64,000 bases of DNA from Roseomonas sp. (GTDB lineage Bacteria > Pseudomonadota > Alphaproteobacteria > Acetobacterales > Acetobacteraceae), in NCBI GenBank assembly GCA_031180725.1, contig JAPSLO010000006.1, forward strand, positions 306,052 to 370,051. Direction: 5' to 3'. Position numbers and translations under genes: made by a program. Below, piece after piece: positions 45,758 through 55,216 of the stretch. The notes beneath the pieces are model-generated. The model did not search any database and had not been told where the DNA came from. It saw only the letters and a list, made by a program, of their open reading frames with translations. Each line of letters starts with the position of its first letter. Position 1 is the first letter of the stretch.

Positions 45758-47170
45758 TCAGGCGCCCTTGTGCTGCTCGATCAGCCCCACGAAGCGATGG
45801 AACAGGTAATGGCTGTCCGTCGGGCCCGGAGAGGCCTCCGGGTGGTACTGCACGCTGAAGGCCGGCAGCTTCATGCTGGCGATGCCCTCATTCGACCCAT
45901 CGAACAGGCTACGATGCGTCACTTCCACGCCCTCAGGCAGGGTGGTCTCGTCCACCGCGAAGCCATGGTTCTGGCTGGTGATCTCGACCCTACCTGTCTT
46001 CAGGTCCTTCACCGGCTGGTTGGCGCCGCGATGGCCGCGTTCCAGCTTGTAGGTCTTGGCCCCCAGGGCGAGCGCCAGAAGCTGGTGGCCCAGGCAGATG
46101 CCGAAGGTCGGCACACCCTTGTCCAGCACGCCCTGGATGGCCGGCACTGCGTATTCACCCGTGGCCGCGGGGTCACCGGGGCCGTTGGAGAGGAAGACGC
46201 CATCGGGACTGTGGCGCAGGATGTCCTCGGCAGTGGCGGTGGCGGGCACCACCGTCACGTCGCAGCCGGCGGCGGCCAGGCAGCGCAGGATGTTGCGCTT
46301 GGCGCCGTAATCCACGGCCACCACCTTGAACTTCGGTGCCGCCTGCCGGCCGTAGCCCTTGCCGATCTCCCAGGTGGTCTCGTCCCAGTGGTAGGTCTGG
46401 CGGGTGGAGACCTCCTTCGCCAGGTCCATCCCCTCCAGGCCGGGCCAGGCGCGCGCCTGCGCGACCAGGGCCGGAATGTCGAACCGGCCATCGGGCTGGA
46501 AGCTCAGCACGCCGTTCGGCGCGCCGCCGTCGCGAATGCGGGCGGTCAGCGCGCGGGTGTCCACACCGGCGATGCCGGGCACGCCATGGGATTTCAGCCA
46601 ATCATCCAGGTGCCGCGTGGCGCGCCAGTTGGAAGGCTCGGTCGCGTCCTGCTTCACGATCAGGCCGCGGGCCACGGGCGTCGTCGCTTCGATATCCTCG
46701 GGGTTGGCGCCGACATTGCCGATATGGGGGAAGGTGAAGCAGATGGTCTGCCCGGCATAGGAGGGATCGGTCAGCACCTCCTGGTAGCCGGTCATGGAGG
46801 TGTTGAAGCAAATTTCGGCCACCGTGGTGGCATGGGCGCCGAAGCCGCGCCCCCAGAAGACACTGCCATCGGCCAGCACCAGGGCAGCGGTTGCGCCCTC
46901 GGGCGCGCGGGCGGCCACATCGCCTCCGGGGCTGGTCGTGTCGGTCACTAGGGTCTCCGTTCGGGACTTGCGGGTATCGGTCTTGGGCTGCTCGCCGCGG
47001 GGCATGTCCTCCAGGGGCAGGCCGGTGGCGGCGATCACCGCCGGCCAATGCTTGGCCGGGATGGCGCGCGCTTGGCGCCATTTGCGCACCGCCTCGGTGC
47101 CGATGCCAAGTCGGGAGGCCGCGGCCTCCGGGCCGCCCAGAAGGGCGATGATGTCCTCGACCGTCCGCAT
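45758..47170 (-). CDS. carA: Carbamoyl-phosphate synthase small subunit with N-terminal HTH extension
   Basis: 470 codons in one frame. Residues about 75-470 are a standard CarA: LVLADGSVFWGRGFG, TSMTGYQEVLTDPSYAG, and a class-I glutaminase with catalytic Cys in FGICLGHQLLALALG (about 350) and His in SVQYHPEASPGP. It supplies ammonia to CarB. Residues 1-56 form a Cro/YdaS-like helix-turn-helix (DIIALLGGPEAAASRLG, then EAVRKWRQARAIPAKHW), similar to what NCBI calls the carph-isopro domain, as I recall. The ATG at 47170 has no clear ribosome site, whereas a GTG at 46948 has GGAG at ideal spacing and would give a normal 396-residue CarA. Both forms may be made. Confidence 0.95.
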   Translation of the reverse strand: MRTVEDIIALLGGPEAAASRLGIGTEAVRKWRQARAIPAKHWPAVIAATGLPLEDMPRGEQPKTDTRKSRTETLVTDTTSPGGDVAARAPEGATAALVLADGSVFWGRGFGAHATTVAEICFNTSMTGYQEVLTDPSYAGQTICFTFPHIGNVGANPEDIEATTPVARGLIVKQDATEPSNWRATRHLDDWLKSHGVPGIAGVDTRALTARIRDGGAPNGVLSFQPDGRFDIPALVAQARAWPGLEGMDLAKEVSTRQTYHWDETTWEIGKGYGRQAAPKFKVVAVDYGAKRNILRCLAAAGCDVTVVPATATAEDILRHSPDGVFLSNGPGDPAATGEYAVPAIQGVLDKGVPTFGICLGHQLLALALGAKTYKLERGHRGANQPVKDLKTGRVEITSQNHGFAVDETTLPEGVEVTHRSLFDGSNEGIASMKLPAFSVQYHPEASPGPTDSHYLFHRFVGLIEQHKGA

Positions 47171-47183
47171 GGGTCGGATATGT

Positions 47184-47235
47184 GGGAAAAAACTTCCCGA
47201 GTCCAGGTCGGTGATGAGTCGGGAAGAAAATTCCC
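47184..47235. promoter_or_regulatory. Twin palindromes upstream of carA (possible operator or leader fold)
   Basis: GGGAA-N5-TTCCC occurs at 47184-47198 and at 47221-47235, centres 37 bases apart, inside the 144-base carA-yqeY divergent region. The inner arms also pair with each other: TTCCCGAGTC and GAGTCGGGAA match at nine of ten positions. On DNA this looks like two operator half-pairs; in a carA leader it could form alternative hairpins. The nearer copy ends 13 bases from the long carA ATG. Confidence 0.55.
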
Positions 47236-47314
47236 GGCGACGTGCCTGGAGGCCACAGGGGTTGGGTCCCTCCCCGCTGATGCGCTACCAGGGGCTCAAG
47301 AGGAGAAACCGGTC

Positions 47315-47776
47315 ATGGCCGACGACCTGCGCACCCGTTTCAACGCCGCCCTGAAGGAGGCGATGCTGGCGAAGGACGCCGCGAAGACCTCCACCGTCCG
47401 CATGATCCTGGCCAAGCTGAAGGAAGTGGACATCGCCGCCCGCCCCTCCGGCGTGGACAAGGTGCCGGATGAACAGGTGATGGCCATGCTGCGCAGCATG
47501 GTGAAGTCCCGGCGGGAGAGCGTGGAACTCTACCGACAGGGCGGCCGGCAGGAGCTGGTGGACAAGGAACTGGCCGAGATCGCCGTGATCGAGAGCTTCC
47601 TGCCCCAGCAGATGGACGAGGCCGCCATCGCCGCCGCCGTGGACGCCGCCATCGCCGAGGCCGGCGCCACCAGCGTGAAGGACATGGGCAAGGTCATGGC
47701 CGTGCTGAAGAAGCATGGCGGGGCGCTGGACATGTCCAAGGCCAATCCGCTGGTGAAGGCGAAGCTGGGCGGCTGA
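47315..47776 (+). CDS. GatB/YqeY domain protein
   Basis: 153 residues. MADDLRTRFNAALKEAMLAKD, then TSTVRMILAKLKEVDIAAR, RRESVELYRQGGRQELVDKE and SFLPQQMDEAAI give the YqeY fold, related to the tail of GatB and thought to bind tRNA. Good AGAGGAGA site. It normally precedes dnaG-rpoD; here a reversed CDF transporter gene separates them. Confidence 0.94.
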   Translation: MADDLRTRFNAALKEAMLAKDAAKTSTVRMILAKLKEVDIAARPSGVDKVPDEQVMAMLRSMVKSRRESVELYRQGGRQELVDKELAEIAVIESFLPQQMDEAAIAAAVDAAIAEAGATSVKDMGKVMAVLKKHGGALDMSKANPLVKAKLGG

Positions 47777-47884
47777 GCGGAGCGGCAGGCCAAGCCCTGC
47801 GGCGCGCCAACAGCCGCAAGGACGGCGCGGGCGATCGAGGCAGCCAGTTCAAGGCCAGCGAGTCGCCGAGGGCGGCCGCTGGCA

Positions 47885-48799
47885 TCAACCACCCGGCACC
47901 ACCGGCACCACGGTCACCTCGGCGCCGGGGATCATCGCTTCCAGCTCTCGCGCCAGATCCTTTGCCACCTGGGCCACCTCGCCGAAGCTCCGGCCGGGGG
48001 AGAAGCCGAGCAGGATCTCAATGTAGAGCCGCTGGCCGGATCGCCGGGACCTGACGCGTTCCAGCGTGTCATAGCGGTGGAAATGGCTGCCCAGGCTTGC
48101 GGTGATGGCCATCTGCAGGTTCTCGGACAGCGTCCGGTCGAACAGGTCGGGCAGGCTTTCCCGCAGCAGCGTGACGCCAGTGGCCAGCATGACGGCCACC
48201 ACCAGAAGGCCGCCCGCCATGTCACTGATCCAGCCCAGGCGAGTGCCGGGCCAGGTGCCCGCCACCCACACCGCCGCCAGCACCAGCAGCGAGGTCAGCA
48301 GCTTCCCGGTCCGCGCCTGCACCTGCCCCCGCATGATCAGGGAGGCACCGTCCCGCGCGGCGCGCCACAGGGCCAGAAGGGCGCCGGCATTAATCAGCAC
48401 GTTCAGCACCGTCAGCGCCTGGGCCGCCCGCATCCAGAGGGTGAGATCCGGGCTGGGCGGCAGCGGGCCCGCGGCATAGCTGGCGAAGGTGCGCGCCAGG
48501 GTCCAGATGGCGCCCAGGATCATCAGCAGCCCGATCAGGAAATTGCCGAACCGCTCCAGTTTACCGGCACCATAGTCGTATTCCGTCAGGTGCTGGCGGT
48601 GCACCTGGCGAAGCACCATCAGGATCCACCAGCCCAGCGCGATCAGGATCCCGCCGCGAAGCGTCTCGGCCAGCATGGAAATGGAGCCGGAGCCGACTGA
48701 GACCACGCCATAGGCCACGCAGAGAATGGAATCCGCGAGGACGCTCAACGCCAGCGATCGTTCGCGCCGACGCATCTCGGGCGATATCGCACCGTCCAT
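47885..48799 (-). CDS. Cation diffusion facilitator-family transporter, divergent
   Basis: 304 residues from the ATG at 48799, which follows GGGGAGGAGG. Five or six spans (LADSILCVAYGVVSVGSGS, LIGLLMILGAIWTLA, LLTSLLVLAAVWVAGTW, GGLLVVAVMLATG), then a cytoplasmic alpha-beta domain (IEILLGFSPGRSFGEV). The TM2 metal site, usually LADxxHxxxD, reads SISMLAETLRGG, so the Asp/His pattern is lost and zinc or iron export is doubtful. It interrupts the usual yqeY-dnaG-rpoD row on the opposite strand. Confidence 0.87.
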   Translation of the reverse strand: MDGAISPEMRRRERSLALSVLADSILCVAYGVVSVGSGSISMLAETLRGGILIALGWWILMVLRQVHRQHLTEYDYGAGKLERFGNFLIGLLMILGAIWTLARTFASYAAGPLPPSPDLTLWMRAAQALTVLNVLINAGALLALWRAARDGASLIMRGQVQARTGKLLTSLLVLAAVWVAGTWPGTRLGWISDMAGGLLVVAVMLATGVTLLRESLPDLFDRTLSENLQMAITASLGSHFHRYDTLERVRSRRSGQRLYIEILLGFSPGRSFGEVAQVAKDLARELEAMIPGAEVTVVPVVPGG

Positions 48800-48933
48800 G
48801 GGCCTGCCTCCTCCCCTTGGCTGGCACCGGCGCATGTTGCGGAGCCACTTCCCGATGGTAATCGCAGCGATGTGGCCAGACCACGTATCCGGGGCGCCGC
48901 CCGCGCCATTCGGTGCTATAGGGCTCTTCCCCC

Positions 48934-50832
48934 ATGGCCCTGCCCCCGCAATTCCTGGACGAGCTGCGCGCCCGCACCCCGCTGCCGGGGCTGATCGGGC
49001 GCAAGACGCGGCTCACGCGCTCGGGCCGCAACTGGAAGGCCTGCTGCCCCTTCCATGGGGAGAAGACGCCCAGCTTCTACGTCTATGACGACCACTTCCA
49101 TTGCTTCGGCTGCGGTGCGCATGGGGATGCCATCACCTTCGTAATGCGCGCCGAGGGGACATCCTTCCCCGAAGCCATCGAGCGCCTGGCCGCCGAGGCC
49201 GGGCTGGAAGTGCCCAAATCCACGCCCGAGGCCGCTGCGCGGGAGAAGCGGGTGCGCGGCCTGCAGGACGTGCTGGAAGCCGCCGCCGTCGCCTTCGAGC
49301 GCCGCCTGCGCATGCCCGAAGGCGCGGAGGGCCTGGCCTATCTCCGCCGCCGGGGGCTGACCGAGGAAACCATCCGGAAGTTCGGCCTCGGCTGGTCCGG
49401 CGGCGGCCGTGGCGCCATTGCGGCCGACCTGAAGGCGGAAGGCATCACCCCCCAGATGCTGGCCGAGGTCGGGCTGATACGGGAGCGGGAGGATGGGGAG
49501 GGCTTCTCCGATCTCTTTTTCAATCGCGTCATGTTCCCCATCCGCGACCGGCGCGGGCGCGTCATCAGCTTCGGTGGCCGCATCCTGGGTGACGGCCAGC
49601 CGAAATACGTGAATGGCCCCGAAACCGCCCTGTTCCAGAAGCGGCGCAGCCTCTATGGCCTTGATCTGGCGCGGGAAGGTGCCTTCCGCGGCGGGACGCT
49701 GGTGGCGGTGGAAGGCTATATGGACGTGATCGCGCTGCACCAGGCAGGCTTCGCGGCCGCCGTCGCGCCGCTGGGCACCGCCCTGACGGCCGAGCAGATG
49801 GAGGAGCTCTGGCGCCTCTCGCCCGAGCCGGTCCTCTGCTTCGATGGCGATGCCGCCGGGGCCCGCGCTGCTGCCCGCGCCGCCGAGACGGCATTACCCC
49901 TGGTCAGTACCGAACGCAGCCTGCGCTTCGCCACCCTGCCGCCCGGGGAGGACCCGGACACTCTGATCCTGAAGGGCGGACCCGCCGCCTTCCAGGCGGT
50001 GCTGGACAATGCCCGCGGGTTGGGAGAGGCGCTGTTCGGCATGGTGGCCGAGGGCCGCCCCACCGCCACCCCCGAACAGCGTGCCGCCCTGCGCCGGCGG
50101 CTGGAGGAGGTGGCCGGCACCATCCAGGACCGCGCCCTGGCCGCCGAATACCGCCGTGCCCTGCTGGACCGCTTCTTCCAGGCCACCCGCCCACCCCGCG
50201 CCTCCGGCCCCTTCCGCCCCGGCCAGCGGCCCAGCCCGGCCCGCGGCACCATCCCGCGCCCCGCCATCACCCCTGAGCGCCGCCGCGCCGCCCAGGCTGC
50301 CGCCCTCCTGGCCATCACCATCCGCCATCCGTGGCTGCTGCAGGAAGTGGAGGAAAGCCTGGCCGGGCTCGACCTGCCGCCCGGGGAGTGTTCGCAATGC
50401 CGCGCCCGGCTGCTCGCATGGCTTGCGGAAGGCGATGAGCTTGACTCGGCGGTATTGATGGACCACCTCGCCTCAGGCGGAATGGGGGAGTTCGTCGCCC
50501 GCCTGCTGCGTGACCCCGCGTTGCCCGCCGCGGCACAGCCCGACGCCCAGCCCAAGGAGGCGCTGGACGCCTGGTGGCATTTTTTTGCCCTGCTGCGCGG
50601 CGAGGCCGATCTGGTCGCAGACCAGATCGCGGCCCGCCAGGCACTGGCGGAGACGAACGATCCCGCGGCGCAACGCCGCCTGATCCGCCTGACCCGGGCG
50701 CTCGATGCGCTCCGGCGCGGCGAGGACGGCTTGGGGGACGGGTCCGATCAGGGCCTCGATGGCGCGGGCGCGGAGGAGGGGGCAGGTGATGCGGCCATGG
50801 GAGGTCTCCCAGGCGCCGGCCATGCCCCATAG
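48934..50832 (+). CDS. dnaG: DNA primase
   Basis: 632 residues. N-terminal CHC2 zinc domain: CCPFHGEKTPSFYVY and FHCFGCGAHGDAITFVM (about 36-67). Toprim domain: VAVEGYMDVIALHQAG (about 261) and LCFDGDAAGARAA. A DnaB-helicase-binding C-terminal part follows. It synthesises primers for the replication fork. rpoD is 64 bases downstream, the standard macromolecular synthesis order. Confidence 0.97.
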   Translation: MALPPQFLDELRARTPLPGLIGRKTRLTRSGRNWKACCPFHGEKTPSFYVYDDHFHCFGCGAHGDAITFVMRAEGTSFPEAIERLAAEAGLEVPKSTPEAAAREKRVRGLQDVLEAAAVAFERRLRMPEGAEGLAYLRRRGLTEETIRKFGLGWSGGGRGAIAADLKAEGITPQMLAEVGLIREREDGEGFSDLFFNRVMFPIRDRRGRVISFGGRILGDGQPKYVNGPETALFQKRRSLYGLDLAREGAFRGGTLVAVEGYMDVIALHQAGFAAAVAPLGTALTAEQMEELWRLSPEPVLCFDGDAAGARAAARAAETALPLVSTERSLRFATLPPGEDPDTLILKGGPAAFQAVLDNARGLGEALFGMVAEGRPTATPEQRAALRRRLEEVAGTIQDRALAAEYRRALLDRFFQATRPPRASGPFRPGQRPSPARGTIPRPAITPERRRAAQAAALLAITIRHPWLLQEVEESLAGLDLPPGECSQCRARLLAWLAEGDELDSAVLMDHLASGGMGEFVARLLRDPALPAAAQPDAQPKEALDAWWHFFALLRGEADLVADQIAARQALAETNDPAAQRRLIRLTRALDALRRGEDGLGDGSDQGLDGAGAEEGAGDAAMGGLPGAGHAP

Positions 50833-50896
50833 GATAGAGGGTTCTTCGATCGCGCCCCCGGTTGGGGCGTGAGCGGCACGACGGAGCAGGGCAGGC

Positions 50897-52828
<1,932 letters not shown>

Positions 52829-52835
52829 GCCGGGC

Positions 52836-53405
52836 ATGAGCGCCCTCCGCGAACCCGTCACCCGTATCGCGGTGGACGTCACTTTCCTGCGCATGGATGC
52901 GCCGCCCACCGGGGCGGCGCCGCCGCTACCGGAAGGCGCCAGCGTGGTGCGGCTGGCGCAGTGTTCCGTGCCCTATTACCGCTATCTCTACGATACGGTG
53001 GGACGCGACTGGGTCTGGTGGCTGCGCCGCACAGTGCCGGATGAGGAGATCGCCGGCATGCTAGCGCGGCCCGACATCTCCATCCATGTGCTCTACCAGG
53101 GCGGTGAGCCGGCCGGCTTCTATGAGCTGGAGCGGCGCGGCGATGCCGGGATTAACCTGGCCTATTTCGGCCTGATGCCGCATGCCATCGGCCATGGCCT
53201 GGGCCGTGCTCTGCTGCGCCACGCCATCGATGCCGCCTGGGCCGAGAAGCCGCGCTGCCTGACGGTGAACACCTGCACCGCCGATCATCCGCGCGCCCTG
53301 CCGAACTACATCGCCGCCGGCTTCCGCGTGCTGCGCACGGTGCGGGAGGTGTGGCCGGTGCCGAACCGGCTGGGCCTGAAGCTGCCGGAGCGTTTGAAGG
53401 TCTAG
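52836..53405 (+). CDS. GNAT-family N-acetyltransferase
   Basis: 189 residues. The acetyl-CoA binding segment is [20 protein letters not shown] (about 113-132; G-x-G-x-A/G type), then [22 protein letters not shown]. An N-terminal [20 protein letters not shown] region likely binds the substrate. Acceptor unknown. It is tightly behind rpoD and so probably on the same transcript. Confidence 0.87.
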   Translation: MSALREPVTRIAVDVTFLRMDAPPTGAAPPLPEGASVVRLAQCSVPYYRYLYDTVGRDWVWWLRRTVPDEEIAGMLARPDISIHVLYQGGEPAGFYELERRGDAGINLAYFGLMPHAIGHGLGRALLRHAIDAAWAEKPRCLTVNTCTADHPRALPNYIAAGFRVLRTVREVWPVPNRLGLKLPERLKV

Positions 53406-53458
53406 CGTGACGTCCGGACGCGCTCCGCGGCGCGACAATTCTGCAACAGCGATCCACA

Positions 53459-53478
53459 CGTTTCGGCGCACCGAAACG
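53459..53478. promoter_or_regulatory. Perfect 8-base inverted repeat upstream of the GH16-type gene
   Basis: CGTTTCGG-CGCA-CCGAAACG. It lies 53 bases after the GNAT stop and 127 before the GH16-type start. No T tract follows in either direction, so an operator is at least as likely as a terminator of the rpoD unit. Confidence 0.4.
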
Positions 53479-53605
53479 ACCATCCGTCCCCGCTGTTACC
53501 TCGGCGGCTGCGGCTTCTTCAAAGCCGATCCCGGCCGCGCATCCTGACCCTCAGGGGCGGGAGCGCGGTCGCCCTCTTGTCGCGACGGCCGCGAGGAGTT
53601 CCGCC

Positions 53606-54622
53606 TTGTCCAGCACCATCTCCACCAGCGGCAGCTACACCCCATTCCACGACAGCTTCGACAATGGGCTAATCAACTTCCCCGATAGCTGGAATGTAGA
53701 TCTTTCGGTTGCAGGCGAGGTAACGCTGCACCGGCCGGAATCCTATCTCACCTCCGGCATGATGGAGGCGACCGGCACGGCTGACATGGGCCACGGCTAC
53801 GGCACCTACACCGTGAATGCGAAGCTGGAAGGCAATTACCCCGGCCAGGCTATCATGCTGTGGAACGCCGAGAACGAGTGGCCCGGGTCCGAGATCGACA
53901 TCGTCGAAACCGTGCAGGACGGAAGCGGCGACCAGTACGCCGCGCTGCATTGGGTCGACGTGTTCGATCGCTTCGAAGTGCAGTTGTTTGACCCCGACAT
54001 CGAGAACGGCGTCTTCCATGAATACCAGGCGATCTGGGAGCCGGGCCGGATCACCATCAACGTAGATGGCGTGACGCAAGCGGTCTTCACCAGCATCGTG
54101 CCCAAGGATTTCGAGCATGGTGGCACGAACCATGTGTTCGCCTTTCTGAACACCATGCCCGAGACATCCTTGACAATCCGTGACCTCAGCTACGTGCCGC
54201 TCGGGATGAGCCCGCCATCGGGCCCTGTCGATCCGACGGATCCTGAACCGCCCGCCACGGATCCGCCCGCCACGGATCCGCCCGCCACCGATCCGACCCC
54301 GGCGCCGGTTGTTGATTGGGAAGGCCTCGCTGCCGCCGTGCAGGCTACCTATGAGGCGACCGGCCAGTGGTACATTCCGGAGGGGTGGAACGCCGACGGC
54401 ACGCGCTCGACAGTGCCCGGCACGACCGAGCCCAACGAGCCCACTCAGCCGACCGAGCCGAGGGATCCGGGCCCGGCGCCGGTTGTCGATTGGGAAGGCC
54501 TCGCTGCCGCCGTGCTGGCCGCTTATGAGGAGACCGGGTATTGGTATATCCCGGAGGGTTGGAACGCGGATGGCACGCGATCCAGCGCGCCCGCGGCGAT
54601 GGCGGACGCTGTGTTCGTCTGA
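53606..54622 (+). CDS. GH16-type beta-glycanase with duplicated C-terminal module
   Basis: 338 residues from a TTG with GAGGAG upstream. Residues 1-200 form a family-16 jelly-roll; the catalytic E-x-D-x-x-E is present as SEIDIVE (Glu96, Asp98, Glu101), preceded by GHGYGTYTVNAKLEG and followed by FHEYQAIWEPGRITINVDG. A Pro/Thr linker (PPATD three times, 215-229) leads to two copies of a 37-residue module, PAPVVDWEGLAAAV...WYIPEGWNADGTRS (232-268, 290-326). No Sec signal; the end DAVFV resembles type I secretion C-termini. A secreted or surface glucan/galactan hydrolase is inferred. Confidence 0.85.
   Translation: MSSTISTSGSYTPFHDSFDNGLINFPDSWNVDLSVAGEVTLHRPESYLTSGMMEATGTADMGHGYGTYTVNAKLEGNYPGQAIMLWNAENEWPGSEIDIVETVQDGSGDQYAALHWVDVFDRFEVQLFDPDIENGVFHEYQAIWEPGRITINVDGVTQAVFTSIVPKDFEHGGTNHVFAFLNTMPETSLTIRDLSYVPLGMSPPSGPVDPTDPEPPATDPPATDPPATDPTPAPVVDWEGLAAAVQATYEATGQWYIPEGWNADGTRSTVPGTTEPNEPTQPTEPRDPGPAPVVDWEGLAAAVLAAYEETGYWYIPEGWNADGTRSSAPAAMADAVFV
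54248..54292 (+). repeat. Three tandem 15-base repeats in the GH16-type linker
   Basis: Three copies of CCGCCCGCCACGGAT, the last with one change, encode PPATD three times. Such in-frame units expand and contract by slippage and would vary the linker length between strains. Confidence 0.85.
54299..54583 (+). repeat. Duplicated 111-base module in the GH16-type gene
   Basis: Copies at 54299-54409 and 54473-54583, 174 bases apart. They are nearly identical at base level in the first 40 bases and again around the WYIPEGWNADGTRS codons, so the duplication is recent or kept alike by conversion. Confidence 0.85.
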
Positions 54623-54718
54623 GCAGCGCCTCGTGACGCCGGGCCGCTGCCGCCACAGGCGGTCTGGCGCGTCACCGCCTGACAGAGGCCCCCTGGCTGA
54701 GCCGCGCCACGCCGCCGG

Positions 54719-54913
54719 CTATTCGCCCGGCTGATTGCGGCGGCGTGCGGCTTCCAGGCGCCCTTCGAAGGATTTGAGGTGCTTGCGAGCTAACCGAATC
54801 TCGTCGGCCCCCGCGCCGTCGCGCTCCAGCTTGGCGACGGTGTAGCTCTGTCGCAGGACGAACTCCTCAAGTCGCTGAGTTGCCCCCTCGCCCGCGACCG
54901 GCCAGCGCAACAT
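54719..54913 (-). CDS. Small helical protein, uncharacterised
   Basis: 64 residues from the ATG at 54913, which follows AAAGGAAAG. The chain is charged and helical (TQRLEEFVLRQSYTVAKLE, ARKHLKSFEGRLEAARRR), probably a short coiled coil. No span or signal. Not recognised. The longer open frame to 55240 has no good ribosome site. It is convergent with the GH16-type gene and divergent from the hydrolase-TPR gene. Confidence 0.6.
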   Translation of the reverse strand: MLRWPVAGEGATQRLEEFVLRQSYTVAKLERDGAGADEIRLARKHLKSFEGRLEAARRRNQPGE

Positions 54914-55216
54914 GGTCTTTCCTTTCCCCAGGTCTGGTGAGCCAAGTCGTTTCGATAACCCTGGGATCTGGCCACTGAGCTGGCGCCCAGAGGGCAATTT
55001 GATGGCGGGCCATCTGGCGCTTGGGGCTGTTGCGAGCGAGTCACGACCGCGGGTAGATGGACGCGCGATGAAAAGGGACTGGTAGACCGCTCCATCGGCC
55101 CATTGGATGTTTTCGCGTTGCCCCTGGCGCCACCAGTGGTCGAGCTGGCGCGTGAAAGAGTGCCCGAAACACAGTTGCCATACCGTTCCGCTAATAATAT
55201 GCTTCGCGGAACAATT
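54914..55216. other. Divergent intergenic stretch before the hydrolase-TPR gene
   Basis: 303 bases with no credible gene. The last 60 are unusually AT-rich for this genome, including TAATAATAT and AACAATTAT, and probably hold the promoter of the gene at 55217. A TTGCCA box lies upstream, but its spacing to TAATAT is only 14 bases, so I do not assign a sigma-70 promoter. Confidence 0.35.

Noticed and set aside
55170..55200. Sigma-70 promoter TTGCCA / TAATAT before the hydrolase-TPR gene
   Set aside because: The spacer is only 14 bases, too short for a normal promoter.
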